A stretch of 64,000 nucleotides of DNA from Poriferisodalis sp022821985 (GCF_965219595.1 NZ_OZ244781.1:2232001-2296000), one strand, 5' to 3'; positions 43,076 to 52,437 are shown, numbered from the stretch's first letter. Made by a program: numbers and translations. The notes: a model not told the origin generated them from the letters alone.

Positions 43076-45358
43076 GTGGCGGCCGACACCGCCGGCGGGG
43101 CCGACGAACGGCTCGCATATCGCGGGCCGATCCAACAGCTGCTCACCCGTCCTGAGATTGGTGCGCTGCTCGGCCTCGCCGGCGTGTGGCTGCTGTTCTG
43201 GCTGACATCTGAAGCATTCGGCACCGCAGGGGGCACTGCCAACTTCCTCGACGTCGCCGCGCTGCTCGGCATCATGGCGGTGCCGGTGGCGTTGCTGATG
43301 ATCGGCGGCGAGTTCGACCTGTCCTCGGGCGCGATGACGGGCGCCACCGCCATCTTCGTCATCCTGATGAGCCGCGAGGTCGGCGAGCTGGGCGGCGCGG
43401 GCTTCAGCCTGCACCTTGCCGTGCCGCTGTCGCTGTGCTTCGCGCTGGCGATCGGCTGGTTCAACGGCACGCTCGTCGAGCGAACATCGCTGCCCAGCTT
43501 CATCGTCACGCTGGGCACGTTCTTCATCCTCATCGGCGCCAAGCTCGGCTTCGGCAAGCTGTTCACCAACAAGGTCATCGTCGAAGGCCTCGACGAGGCG
43601 CAGGGCTACGAGTTCTGGGACGACATCTTCGGCGCCGAGTGGATCCGCAACCAGCACATCTGGGACGGTCGCGACTGGGCGTGGGCAGGGCTGCTCGTGC
43701 TGGCGGGCGTCGCCCTTCTGCTAGGGCTGCTGGAGATGAGCTACACGCGTCGGGCCGACCCGCCGTCATGGGCTACAGCGGGCGCGTTCATCGGGGCCGT
43801 CGCGGTACCGCTGTTCGGCTTCGTCATGCTGCTGACCACCGACGGCACCGCCTCGAACTGGCTGTGGGGAGCTGTCATCGCCGCAGGGACCCTGGCGGGT
43901 GTCGCGATTTGGTGCAGATCCCGCTACGAGCCAGTACAGCGGCGTCGGCCTTCGCCCGACAGCCGCACGATGCGAATGATCGGCATCGGCGTCGGCGCTG
44001 TGGTGGTCGCCGTGGTGCTGGCATTGGTCATGGATGCCACGAACTCTGACCAGCTCGGCTTCCTGGGGGGCGGTCTCGGGCGTGCGGTATTCGCCATCGG
44101 CATCGCTGGCACCGGTGTGCTGGCCGCGCTGGCCGCGACCGGCCATGTCCGCTCGAGCGCACCGGTCATCGGCGTGGCCGTGGCGCTGCTCCCTGCGATC
44201 AGCTTCATGATGACCATTCAGGCCGCCCGGGCGTTGCTGTTCGGCGGCCTGGCGGTGGCCGGCGTGGTGGCGCTGATGCTGGTGACGGCACGAGCCGACC
44301 TCTCGCTGTGGCTGCCGATGGCGACCGCGGCCATCGTGGCTGTCGCCGCGTTCGTAGTGCAGGCCGAGTCCGCGTCGCGCAAGCTGCGCGTCGAGCTGTT
44401 CTCGGTGCTGCTGCTGATCGCGCTCGCGCTCGCTGCCACCGCAGCGGCCCGAGCCCTCGCACAGAGGCGCAGCACGGCGGTGCCCGTGCCGCAGATGGGG
44501 CAGTGGCCGCGCGTCGCCATGGCCGCCGGCGGGGCTGCGGCCGTCGTGTTCGCCGTGATTGAGCTGATCGACGGTGACGGCCTGCTCTATGCCCTCTCGA
44601 CGGGCGCCGCCAAGGGTGGCGCGATTGCGCTCGGCATCTTCGCCGTCGGCACGTTCTACCGGTTGCTGTTCAGCAGCGACGAAGGCATGGGCCGGCCCCT
44701 CGTGAGGGTCGGGCTGGCGGCTGCGGGCCTGGCGCTCGCAGTCAAGCTGATGTTCATCACCACCCTGGAGGAGGAAGCGACCCAGGCGGTGACCCGATTC
44801 CGGGTCTCGGTGCTCTTCTACGTGCTGTTCGCCGCCGTCGGCGCCTGGGTGCTGGCCAAGACGCGCTTCGGCAGCTGGACCTTCGCCGTGGGCGGCAACA
44901 AGGACGCCGCCCGGTCGGTAGGCGTCCCGGCTGCCCGCACCAAGACGACGCTGTTCATGCTGGTCTCGGTTTGCGCCTGGGTCGCAGGCATGCTCATCGC
45001 ATTCCGCCTCAATTCCGTGCAGGCCAATGTCGGCGACGGCAACGAGTTCCGCTACATCATCGTGGCCGTCGTGGGTGGCAACCTGCTGACCGGCGGTTAC
45101 GGCTCCGCTATCGGTGCGGCGATCGGCGCGCTCATCTGGGGGATGATCAGCCAGGGCATCGGATTCGCGCGCTGGAACACCGACTGGCGCTTCCTCGTGC
45201 TCGGCGGGCTGCTGGTGGTGGCAGTGATCGTCAACAACTACGTGCGCCAGCGTGCAGAGCGGTCGCAGGCGGCGCGCGGCGACCCCGACGATGACGAGCC
45301 GCCAGGCGGCGATGCTGGCGCGGCCGACGAATCTGCCTCGGCAGGAGCTGAGCCATGA
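43076..45358 (+). CDS. Sugar ABC transporter permease with large hydrophobic insertion
   Basis: BPD_transp_2 (RbsC/FrcC-type) permease from GTG 43076. Residues 1-220 carry the normal N-terminal half (GGEFDLSSGAMTGATAI, FNGTLVERTSLPSFIVTLGT) and 575-725 the normal C-terminal half (RFGSWTFAVGGNKDAARSVG, AVVGGNLLTGGYGSAIGA). Between them, about residues 221-575, lie some 350 extra residues with about ten hydrophobic segments and no motif I know. Total 760 against about 330 in the family. No frame break or stop is seen and codon use is like the neighbours, so this is one gene. The end is an acidic 35-residue tail. Its stop overlaps the ATPase start. Confidence 0.88.
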   Translation: MAADTAGGADERLAYRGPIQQLLTRPEIGALLGLAGVWLLFWLTSEAFGTAGGTANFLDVAALLGIMAVPVALLMIGGEFDLSSGAMTGATAIFVILMSREVGELGGAGFSLHLAVPLSLCFALAIGWFNGTLVERTSLPSFIVTLGTFFILIGAKLGFGKLFTNKVIVEGLDEAQGYEFWDDIFGAEWIRNQHIWDGRDWAWAGLLVLAGVALLLGLLEMSYTRRADPPSWATAGAFIGAVAVPLFGFVMLLTTDGTASNWLWGAVIAAGTLAGVAIWCRSRYEPVQRRRPSPDSRTMRMIGIGVGAVVVAVVLALVMDATNSDQLGFLGGGLGRAVFAIGIAGTGVLAALAATGHVRSSAPVIGVAVALLPAISFMMTIQAARALLFGGLAVAGVVALMLVTARADLSLWLPMATAAIVAVAAFVVQAESASRKLRVELFSVLLLIALALAATAAARALAQRRSTAVPVPQMGQWPRVAMAAGGAAAVVFAVIELIDGDGLLYALSTGAAKGGAIALGIFAVGTFYRLLFSSDEGMGRPLVRVGLAAAGLALAVKLMFITTLEEEATQAVTRFRVSVLFYVLFAAVGAWVLAKTRFGSWTFAVGGNKDAARSVGVPAARTKTTLFMLVSVCAWVAGMLIAFRLNSVQANVGDGNEFRYIIVAVVGGNLLTGGYGSAIGAAIGALIWGMISQGIGFARWNTDWRFLVLGGLLVVAVIVNNYVRQRAERSQAARGDPDDDEPPGGDAGAADESASAGAEP

Positions 45359-46131
45359 GCGACACACTGATCGAACTGCGGAACATCTCGAAGTTCTACG
45401 GCAACATCATCGCCCTCACCGGGGTGTCCACCACGGTCAATCCCGGCGAGGTGACGTGTGTGCTGGGCGACAACGGTGCCGGAAAGTCCACGTTCATCAA
45501 GATCCTCGCCGGCGTGCACCAGCACGACGAGGGAGAACTGCTGCTGGAGGGGGAGGAGGTCACGTTCTCGTCGCCTCGGGCGGCCCTCGCTGCCGGCATC
45601 GCCACCGTGTACCAGGACTTGGCCATGGTGCCGCTCATGTCGGTCTGGCGGAACTTCTTCCTCGGCGCAGAGCCCACAAGGGGATTCGGGCCATTCCGCC
45701 AGATCGATATCGAGAAGGCCAAGCAGATCGCCAAAGAGCAGCTCGCGGAGATGGGCATTGACATCCGTGACACCGAGCAGCCGGTTGGCACGCTGTCGGG
45801 CGGTGAACGTCAGTCAGTGGCGATTGCCCGGGCCAGCTACTTCGGCGCGCGGGTGCTGATCCTCGACGAACCCACCTCGGCGCTCGGCGTCAAGCAGTCC
45901 GGCGTCGTCCTGCGGCGCATCGTGGAAGCACGTGATCGAGGACTCGCCGTGATCTTCATCACGCACAATCCCAATCATGCGTACCCGGTCGGCGACCGCT
46001 TCGTGATCCTCAATCGCGGTCATTCCATGGGCAATTTCGCCAAGGAAGACATCAGCCAGGCCGAGCTGACGCAGATGATGGCCGGCGGTGCCGAGCTCGA
46101 AGCACTGCAGCACGAGCTGGCAACGCACTGA
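45355..46131 (+). CDS. Sugar ABC transporter ATPase (single-domain)
   Basis: ATP-binding subunit of the importer. 258 residues with Walker A GDNGAGKST at 38-46, Q-loop VYQDLAM, signature LSGGERQ at 147-153, Walker B VLILDEPTSALG from 167 and switch His204 (FITHNP). Many RbsA/XylG-type ATPases have two fused cassettes; this one has a single cassette, as in the FrcA type. Translationally coupled to the permease (ATGA). Confidence 0.93.
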   Translation: MSDTLIELRNISKFYGNIIALTGVSTTVNPGEVTCVLGDNGAGKSTFIKILAGVHQHDEGELLLEGEEVTFSSPRAALAAGIATVYQDLAMVPLMSVWRNFFLGAEPTRGFGPFRQIDIEKAKQIAKEQLAEMGIDIRDTEQPVGTLSGGERQSVAIARASYFGARVLILDEPTSALGVKQSGVVLRRIVEARDRGLAVIFITHNPNHAYPVGDRFVILNRGHSMGNFAKEDISQAELTQMMAGGAELEALQHELATH

Positions 46132-46139
46132 ACCGATCA

Positions 46140-47369
46140 ATGCGACAGCGCTTGGGCATTGCCGTGGTCGGATTCGGCTGGATGGGCCAGGCGCATGCCC
46201 GCTCGGTCATGCGCATCCCGAGCTTGTTCAGCGACCGCAGGTACGCGCCCGAACTTGTGGTCTGCGCTGACACGGTCGACGAACGGCGCGCAGCGGCCAG
46301 CGAGGGCTTCGGCTTCGGCGACGTGACCGACGACTGGCGGCCGGCCGTGGACCGTCCTGACGTGGATGTCGTCTATGTCACGGCGCCGAACATGCTCCAC
46401 GAGGAGATCGTCACGGCGGCTGTGGCCGCCGGCAAGCACGTGTTCTGCGAGAAGCCGGTCGGCGGCACGCCGGCCCAGACGGTGCGCTGCTTCGAGGCCG
46501 CCGCAGCGGCGGGCAGCATCACCGGGGTTGGCTACAACTACCGCTACGCGCCGCTGGTGCAGCACACCAAGGCCCTCATCGACAGCGGCGCGCTCGGATC
46601 GATCACCAACTACCGGGGACGCTTCTTCTCGATGTTCGGGGCCGATCCGCTGGGGCTGCTCTCGTGGCGCTTCGAGCTGGATCAAGCGGGCCACGGTGTC
46701 ACCAGCGACATTCTCAGCCACGCCATCGACTTGGCCATGATGCTCAACGGGCCGATCGAGCGGGTGATCGGCAGCGGCGCCACATTCATTGCCGAACGGC
46801 CGGTCGCGGCAGCCGGGGCAAGCCACTACGCCCGCGGGCGGCTGGACGATCCGACCGGTCCGGTCACCAACGAGGACTACTTCGGCGCTCTCGCTGTGTT
46901 CGCCAACGGCTCGCGGGGCACGTTCGAGGTCAGTCGCACGATGGTGGGGCCCGAGAGCCAGATGGCATTCGATATCTACGGCACCGAGGGCGCACTGGGC
47001 TGGAATCTGGAGACCATGAATGAGCTGCGGCTGTACATGGCACCGGACGCCGGCAGCGCGTCCGAGCGTGGCTACACGACGATTCGAGCCGGCGAACGAC
47101 ATCCAGGCCACAGCGCTTTCGTTCCCGGCGATGCCAACGCCATCGGGTTCGAGGATCTTGTCGCTCTTGAGGATCACCAGTACCTCTCGGCAGTCAGCGA
47201 CGGGCGCCCGCATTGCGCCGGTTTCGCCGAGGCGGTGGCCTATGTCAGCGTCCAGGCCGCTCTGCTGCGGAGCTGGATGAGCGGCACCTGGGAAGACGTG
47301 ATCCCGCTCAACGCCGGAAACGTCGATGAGCTGGCACCGCATGATCCCGCCGACGTGGCAGGCAGGTGA
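46140..47369 (+). CDS. Gfo/Idh/MocA family oxidoreductase
   Basis: NAD(P)-dependent sugar or cyclitol dehydrogenase, 409 residues. Rossmann motif VVGFGWMGQAHARS, cofactor motif HVFCEKPVGG, active-site region DILSHAIDLAMML, and a C-terminal beta-sheet domain. It differs from the IolG-type gene later in the operon and is about 70 residues longer, so it may act on another isomer, for example scyllo-inositol or an inositol derivative. ATG 46140 is 8 bases after the ATPase. Confidence 0.88.
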   Translation: MRQRLGIAVVGFGWMGQAHARSVMRIPSLFSDRRYAPELVVCADTVDERRAAASEGFGFGDVTDDWRPAVDRPDVDVVYVTAPNMLHEEIVTAAVAAGKHVFCEKPVGGTPAQTVRCFEAAAAAGSITGVGYNYRYAPLVQHTKALIDSGALGSITNYRGRFFSMFGADPLGLLSWRFELDQAGHGVTSDILSHAIDLAMMLNGPIERVIGSGATFIAERPVAAAGASHYARGRLDDPTGPVTNEDYFGALAVFANGSRGTFEVSRTMVGPESQMAFDIYGTEGALGWNLETMNELRLYMAPDAGSASERGYTTIRAGERHPGHSAFVPGDANAIGFEDLVALEDHQYLSAVSDGRPHCAGFAEAVAYVSVQAALLRSWMSGTWEDVIPLNAGNVDELAPHDPADVAGR

Positions 47370-47415
47370 ATCAGGCGGCCATCATCGGTGACGCCGCCCC
47401 GAAGGGAGTCTCGCG

Positions 47416-49347
47416 ATGGCAGATATTGAGCTGACCACCGCCGGTGCGATCGTCCGCTACATGGTGGCGCAACGGATCGCGCTCGACGACCTCGACGCCG
47501 ATGCGGCCGGCCGGCTGGCGGCTGTCTCCGACGGAGCGTCGGTGCCGCTGTTCGGGGGCGTCTATGCAATCTTCGGCCACGGCAACGTGACCTGTCTCGG
47601 GCCCGAATTGCGCAGCGCGCGCCGTGGGTTGCCGACGTGGCGCGGGCAGAACGAGCAGGGCATGGCCTTGGCCGGCGTCGGCTATGCGCGGGCGATGCGT
47701 CGTCGCCGGATCATGGCGGCCACCAGCTCCATCGGACCCGGTGCCACCAATATGGTCACGGCCGCGGCAGTGGCCCACGCGAATCGCATGCCGCTGCTGC
47801 TGCTGTCGGGCGACACCTTCAGCCATCGACTGCCTGACCCGGTGCTGCAGCAGGTTGAGCACTTCGGCGATCCGTCGATGACGGTGAACGACGCCTTTCG
47901 GTCCGTGGTCCGCTACTGGGACAGGCTCACCGCACCCGAGCAGGTGCTGGCGAGCCTGCCTACTGCAGTGGCGACGATGCTCGACCCGGCCGACTGCGGC
48001 CCCGCCTTCATCGGCTTGCCGCAGGACACCCAGGCGCAGACATATTCCTTCCCGGAGCGCTTCTTCGAGCCGGTGGTGCACCGGGTGCGGCGCCCCCGCC
48101 CCGACCGGCGCGAGCTCGCCGCTGCCGCGGCAGCGCTCTCGGCGGCACAACGCCCGCTGCTCATCAGCGGCGGCGGGGTGCGCTGGTCGATGGCAGAGGC
48201 CGAGCTGCGGGCTTTCGCCGAGCGCCACGGCATCCCGGTCGTCGAGACGGTGGCCGGCCGTACCAGCTTCCCCTCCAGCCACCCCCTTGCCTGCGGGCCG
48301 ATCGGCGTGACGGGCTGCGTGTCTGCGAACGCGATGGCCGCTGCTGCCGACGTGATCGTGGCGGTGGGCACACGGCTGGGCGACTTCGCCACCGGCTCGT
48401 GGACCGTGTTCCATCATGACTCGACGTTCATCGGGCTGAACACGGCACGGTTCGACGCGACCAAGCACGGCAGCCTGCCGCTGGTCGCCGATGCGCGAGA
48501 GGGACTCGCCGAGCTGGGAGCCGCGCTCGGAGGCTATGTCGCTCCAGCGAGCTGGACGGAGCGTGCGGAGACCGAAACAGCGCAGTACCACGCGTACATC
48601 GACAAGCTCGCTGCGCCGGAAGCTGACAGCTCGCTGGCAGAACTGCCGACGTACGCACAGGTGGTGGGTGCCGTGTCGAGAGCGGCCGATGAACGCACCT
48701 ACGTGGTGACTGCAGCCGGCGGTCTGCCTGGGGAGACCGTGAACGGCTGGCGCAGCGACATCGAGCACTCATTCGACTGCGAGTACGGCTACTCGACGAT
48801 GGGCTACGAGATCTCGGGTGCGTGGGGCGCGAAGCAGGCATTGGCGGGCCGGGATGTCGTGGCGCTCGTCGGCGACGGTTCGTACTTGATGATGAACTCT
48901 GACCTGTACAGCTCGGTGCTGAGCGGCCACCCGATCACCGTGGTGGTATGCGACAACGGGGGCTTTGCCGTCATCAACCGGCTGCAGCGGGCCCAAGGCG
49001 GCGAGTCGTTCAACAACTTCCTGGCCGACACGATGACCCAGACTCCATCGGGGACCGCTGACCGATCGGGACCGGAGCCTGCACATGTCGACTTCGCCGC
49101 GCACGCAGCATCCATGGGATGCGCGTCGGAAACCGTTGCCACCATCGCCGAGCTGGAGGCAGCGCTGGAGCGGGCGAAAGCGTCCGAGCGCACGTATGTG
49201 ATCGTGCTCGCCACTCACCCCACTTCGTGGACCGAAGGCGGGGCGGCATGGCAGGTGGGCGTGCCCGAGACCAGTGACCGGCCCGAGATCGCCACCGCAG
49301 CCGCAGACATGGCCGAGGCCATGGCCCAGCAGCGGCGAGGCCTGTGA
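47416..49347 (+). CDS. iolD: 3D-(3,5/4)-trihydroxycyclohexane-1,2-dione hydrolase IolD
   Basis: Thiamine-diphosphate enzyme that opens the six-membered ring of the inositol intermediate to 5-deoxy-glucuronate. 643 residues in the acetolactate-synthase fold: VPLFGGVYAIFGHGNVTCLG, PTWRGQNEQGMALAGVGYAR with the conserved Glu80, AATSSIGPGATNMVTAAAVA, the central domain, and the TPP/Mg site VVALVGDGSYLMMNSDLYSS from about residue 481, with CDNGGFAVINRLQ. The first motifs are specific to IolD. AAGGGAG precedes ATG 47416. Stop and next start overlap as GTGA. Confidence 0.93.
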   Translation: MADIELTTAGAIVRYMVAQRIALDDLDADAAGRLAAVSDGASVPLFGGVYAIFGHGNVTCLGPELRSARRGLPTWRGQNEQGMALAGVGYARAMRRRRIMAATSSIGPGATNMVTAAAVAHANRMPLLLLSGDTFSHRLPDPVLQQVEHFGDPSMTVNDAFRSVVRYWDRLTAPEQVLASLPTAVATMLDPADCGPAFIGLPQDTQAQTYSFPERFFEPVVHRVRRPRPDRRELAAAAAALSAAQRPLLISGGGVRWSMAEAELRAFAERHGIPVVETVAGRTSFPSSHPLACGPIGVTGCVSANAMAAAADVIVAVGTRLGDFATGSWTVFHHDSTFIGLNTARFDATKHGSLPLVADAREGLAELGAALGGYVAPASWTERAETETAQYHAYIDKLAAPEADSSLAELPTYAQVVGAVSRAADERTYVVTAAGGLPGETVNGWRSDIEHSFDCEYGYSTMGYEISGAWGAKQALAGRDVVALVGDGSYLMMNSDLYSSVLSGHPITVVVCDNGGFAVINRLQRAQGGESFNNFLADTMTQTPSGTADRSGPEPAHVDFAAHAASMGCASETVATIAELEAALERAKASERTYVIVLATHPTSWTEGGAAWQVGVPETSDRPEIATAAADMAEAMAQQRRGL

Positions 49348-50351
49348 GCACAGCAGGCATCGGCCTCATCGGCTGCGGCCGGATCGGCCAGATGCACGCG
49401 CGCCAACTGGCCGGCATCGAGGGCCTCCGTCTTGCTGCGGTGTGCGATGCCGTTCCGGCCGCATCGGCGTCGCTCGCGGCAGAGCTGGATGTGCCGGCAG
49501 CCCACAGCCCGTCAACATTGATGGCCCGATCCGACGTCGACGCCGTGGCGATTTGCTCACCGACCGAAACCCACGTCGACTTCATCGTGGCGGCTGCGAA
49601 CGCCGGGCTGCCTGCCTTCTGTGAGAAGCCCGTCTCGCTGGAACTGGCCGAGGCCGAACGCGCTGTGTCGGCTGTTGCCGCAGCAGGCACGGCAGTTCAA
49701 CTGGGCTTCAACCGTCGCTTCGACCCATCGCATCGCGCCGTCGCCGCTGCTGCTCACAACGGCGAACTCGGCGAGGTGCAGGTCGTGAGGATCACGAGCC
49801 GCGACCCGGAACCCCCGCCGCACGACTATGTCGCCGGTTCAGGGGGCATATTCGCCGACATGATGATCCACGACTTCGACATGGCGCGCTTCGTGGTGGG
49901 TGCCGAGGTCGTCGAGGTGTACGCCGCAGGCGCGGTGCGCATCGATCCCGTGATCGGCGAGCTCGGGGATTGGGACACCGCGGCGGCGGTGCTCACTCAC
50001 ACCGACGGCACCATCACGACCATCGACAACAGCCGGCAGGCCGTCTACGGCTACGACCAGCGGGTCGAGGCGTTCGGCAGTGCCGGGGCGATGACCTCGC
50101 AGAACCCGACCACCCACAGCGCCGTGCGATCCGCGCCCGCAGGGGCTGTCGCGGCGCCGATGCCGTGGTTCTTCACTGAGCGATATGCCGAGTCGTACCG
50201 TTCAGAGTGGGCTGCGTTCGTCGAAGTGCTCGCAGGCGAGCCTCCGCCGGTGACGCTCGAAGACGGGCGCGCATGCTTGGCCATCGCGCTGGCGGCCACC
50301 CGCTCGGCACGTGAGGGACGTCCCGTCAGCGTGGCGGAGATCTCGTCGTAA
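49344..50351 (+). CDS. iolG: Inositol 2-dehydrogenase IolG
   Basis: NAD-dependent oxidation of myo-inositol to 2-keto-myo-inositol, first step of the pathway. 335 residues: Rossmann loop IGLIGCGRIGQMHARQL, FCEKPVSLEL, LGFNRRFDPSHRAV, ITSRDPEPPPHDYV, and the catalytic stretch GGIFADMMIHDFDMARFVVG. The YGYDQRVEAFGSAGAM segment is also typical. GTG 49344 overlaps the iolD stop. This is the last gene of the operon, convergent with the regulator. Confidence 0.9.
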   Translation: MSTAGIGLIGCGRIGQMHARQLAGIEGLRLAAVCDAVPAASASLAAELDVPAAHSPSTLMARSDVDAVAICSPTETHVDFIVAAANAGLPAFCEKPVSLELAEAERAVSAVAAAGTAVQLGFNRRFDPSHRAVAAAAHNGELGEVQVVRITSRDPEPPPHDYVAGSGGIFADMMIHDFDMARFVVGAEVVEVYAAGAVRIDPVIGELGDWDTAAAVLTHTDGTITTIDNSRQAVYGYDQRVEAFGSAGAMTSQNPTTHSAVRSAPAGAVAAPMPWFFTERYAESYRSEWAAFVEVLAGEPPPVTLEDGRACLAIALAATRSAREGRPVSVAEISS

Positions 50352-50355
50352 CCAG

Positions 50356-51372
50356 CTAGCCGGCCGGGCCGGTCGAGTCCCGCGCTACCAGCTCGGCGCT
50401 CAGCACCGACACGAGAGCGGTGTCCCGGCCGTTCATGCGGTCGCTCAGCATGCTGACCGCTGTCTGCCCGATATCGGAACGTGGCAGCCTTACCGTGGTC
50501 AATCGGGGCATACCTGCGACGGCATAGAGCGAATCGTCGAAGCCTGTGATGCTGATGTCGCCTGGCACGTCGAGGCCGGCGTCTACTGCGGCGAGGACAG
50601 CGCCGCGGGCCTGGGCGTCGTTGACGCAGGCAATGGCCGTCGGTCGCCGCGAACGGCGTAGCAGCTTGTCGGCAGCCTCATACCCATCCGACTGCAGGAA
50701 GCCGGCGGGCTCGAAGGAGATGTGTCCCGAGCATTCCTGTCGCTCCATCTCACTGGTGTAGCCGCGGGTCCGGGCAGCGACGTTGGGCATCTCGGCATCG
50801 CCGATGAGCGCGATGTCGCTGTGGCCCAGATCGGCCAAGTGACGGACGACTGAGGCCATGGCCGCTTCGTCATCGGTGACGAGCGTGTCGTATCGATCGG
50901 ATCGAAGGTCGTACATCAGCGCCAAGACCGGCAGGACATCCGCGTATTCCTCGAGTTCGGCCGCGTCACGCTGACCGAGCAGCCCCAGTGCGAGGCCGTC
51001 CACCCGGTACTCGAGCATCCGCTCGATGACCTCGCGCTCGCCGCCGGCTTCAGGCGGGCTCGACAGGTACAGCGTTCGCATACCGCGTCGGCTGACTTCT
51101 TGGTCCACGGCGAACATGACCTCACCCCAGAACGCGTCGAAGAGCCCAGTGATGACGAACCCGATGGTCCCGCTGCTCAGGCCTGCGAGCGATCGAGCAC
51201 CGGCGTGTACCCGGTAGCCCAGTTCGGCGGCCGACTCCAGGATGCGCTGGCGCGTGCTGTCGCGGACGTGGCCCTCGCCGCGCAGGGCGCGTGACACCAG
51301 CGACTTTGAGACACCGGCGTGCTGCGAGATGTCCTTGATGGTCGGGTAGCCACCCTGTCGTTTGGCCGTCAT
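50356..51372 (-). CDS. LacI-family transcriptional regulator
   Basis: 338 residues. HTH at about 9-32 (PTIKDISQHAGVSKSLVSRA, then LRGEGHV) and a hinge, followed by a periplasmic-binding-like effector domain (GTIGFVITGLFDAFWGEVMF, DGLALGLLG, SDIALIGDAEMPNV, ITGFDDSLYAVAGMPRLTTV). It likely represses the inositol operon until an intermediate binds, an inference from position. It is convergent with iolG with 4 bases between the stops. ATG 51372 follows GAAGGGA. Confidence 0.9.
   Translation of the reverse strand: MTAKRQGGYPTIKDISQHAGVSKSLVSRALRGEGHVRDSTRQRILESAAELGYRVHAGARSLAGLSSGTIGFVITGLFDAFWGEVMFAVDQEVSRRGMRTLYLSSPPEAGGEREVIERMLEYRVDGLALGLLGQRDAAELEEYADVLPVLALMYDLRSDRYDTLVTDDEAAMASVVRHLADLGHSDIALIGDAEMPNVAARTRGYTSEMERQECSGHISFEPAGFLQSDGYEAADKLLRRSRRPTAIACVNDAQARGAVLAAVDAGLDVPGDISITGFDDSLYAVAGMPRLTTVRLPRSDIGQTAVSMLSDRMNGRDTALVSVLSAELVARDSTGPAG
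50360..50372. terminator. Stem at the iolG / LacI-gene convergence
   Basis: CCGGC 50360-50364 and GCCGG 50368-50372 around CGG, within the last codons of the regulator gene and 9 bases after the iolG stop. It could end iolG transcription. Confidence 0.3.
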
Positions 51373-51396
51373 GAGTCCCTTCGAGGGCTGTTGCGA

Positions 51397-51408
51397 AGGC
51401 CGCGGCCT
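51397..51408 (-). promoter_or_regulatory. 12-base palindrome upstream of the LacI-family gene
   Basis: AGGCCGCGGCCT, a perfect palindrome 24 bases before the regulator start. LacI-family regulators often bind near their own promoters, so autoregulation is possible. In so GC-rich a genome such palindromes also arise by chance. Confidence 0.25.
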
Positions 51409-51452
51409 CGATGGTACCGAACCGCGGATTCCGGTCGATCAGCGCGGCGGTG

Positions 51453-52376
51453 TCAGAAGGGGAGCTTGAGGCCGGGGCGGGGCCAGTCGCCGACGGCGAG
51501 GCGGCCGGTGCCAGACAGGGTGACGTAGGCCGTGCGCATGTCGTCGCCGCCGAAGCAGATGTTGGTGGTGGCCGAATCGTCGGTGGGGGCGAACTCGAGC
51601 TCGTCGCCATCGCGGGTGAAGGTGCTGATGCCGCCGGTGAGGATCGTGGCCACGCTCACGTTTCCATCGGCGTCCATCGCCAGCGAGTCGAAGTACTTGC
51701 GGCCGGCCGGTCGGGCCAGGAACCAGCCCCGTGCCGGTACACCGGCGGCAACCTTGCCCGGGCCCTCGAGGTCGAAGGCGAACATGGCGCCCTGGAACGT
51801 CTCGGCCACATAGACCCGGTCTTCCTCGGGGGAGATGCCCACGCCATTCGGACCGTCCATCGGGAATGCAATCTCCTCGATGTGGCTGCCGTCGGCCTTG
51901 GCGTAGTACAGCCCGCCGCGATCCCGGTCGCGGGTGCGGGTCTTGCCGTGATCGGTGAACCAGAAGCCGCCAGTGGAGTCGAACATGATGTCGTTCGGTC
52001 CCTTGAGCGACACGCCGTTCACATCGGCATACAGGATCTCCACCTCGCCGGTCTCGAGATCGATGCGCTCGATGCGGCCGGTGGTGTAGTCGGATGCCAC
52101 CTCGCCGGGCACGGTGCGGCCCCGCACGGTGATCCACTCGAAGCCGCCGTTGTTGCACACGTACATCGCACCGTCAGGCCCCAGCGCTGCGCCGTTCGGC
52201 CCGCCGCCCGGCGTGGCCAGGATGTCCTTGCGACCGTCGGTCACGTCGACGCGCGTGATGGTGCCGCGCCCGATCTCGACAACGGCCACCGAGCCGTCTG
52301 CCAGCACCACCGGTCCCTCGGGGAAGATCAGGCCGTCGGTGATGGTCTCGAAGTGATCAGGTCCGAAAAAGCTCAT
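51453..52376 (-). CDS. SMP-30/gluconolactonase family protein
   Basis: Six-bladed propeller lactonase, 307 residues. Marks: FPEGPVVLADGSVAVVEIG with the metal Glu, GGGPNGAALGPDGAMYVCNN, GPNDIMFDSTGGFWFTDHG, GPNGVGISPEEDRVYVAETF with the metal Asn, and a late SLAMDADGNVSVATI. Such enzymes hydrolyse sugar lactones with calcium or zinc. Neighbours suggest carbohydrate or cyclitol breakdown, but the substrate is open. ATG 52376 is placed by a TAGCGT -10 eight bases upstream. Confidence 0.88.
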   Translation of the reverse strand: MSFFGPDHFETITDGLIFPEGPVVLADGSVAVVEIGRGTITRVDVTDGRKDILATPGGGPNGAALGPDGAMYVCNNGGFEWITVRGRTVPGEVASDYTTGRIERIDLETGEVEILYADVNGVSLKGPNDIMFDSTGGFWFTDHGKTRTRDRDRGGLYYAKADGSHIEEIAFPMDGPNGVGISPEEDRVYVAETFQGAMFAFDLEGPGKVAAGVPARGWFLARPAGRKYFDSLAMDADGNVSVATILTGGISTFTRDGDELEFAPTDDSATTNICFGGDDMRTAYVTLSGTGRLAVGDWPRPGLKLPF

Positions 52377-52384
52377 GGCCGCCG

Positions 52385-52390
52385 ACGCTA
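52385..52390 (-). promoter_or_regulatory. Leaderless promoter -10 of the SMP-30 gene (TAGCGT)
   Basis: On the - strand TAGCGT (52390 to 52385) is followed by 8 bases and ATG 52376, so this gene is transcribed apart from the PhyH gene upstream. Confidence 0.5.
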
Positions 52391-52437
52391 CTTCGCGACC
52401 ATGCCCGGCTTCCTGCCAAGCCAGTGCTGCAGGGCTG

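Noticed and set aside
43076..45358. Permease being two genes joined by a sequencing error
   Set aside because: The frame is continuous, both ends belong to one permease, and the middle is a hydrophobic insert rather than the start or end of another gene. Read-level checking would still be useful.
43766..45367. 533-codon open frame antisense to the permease
   Set aside because: His/Arg/Asp-rich shadow with no family resemblance; the + strand is a plausible membrane protein throughout, including the insertion.
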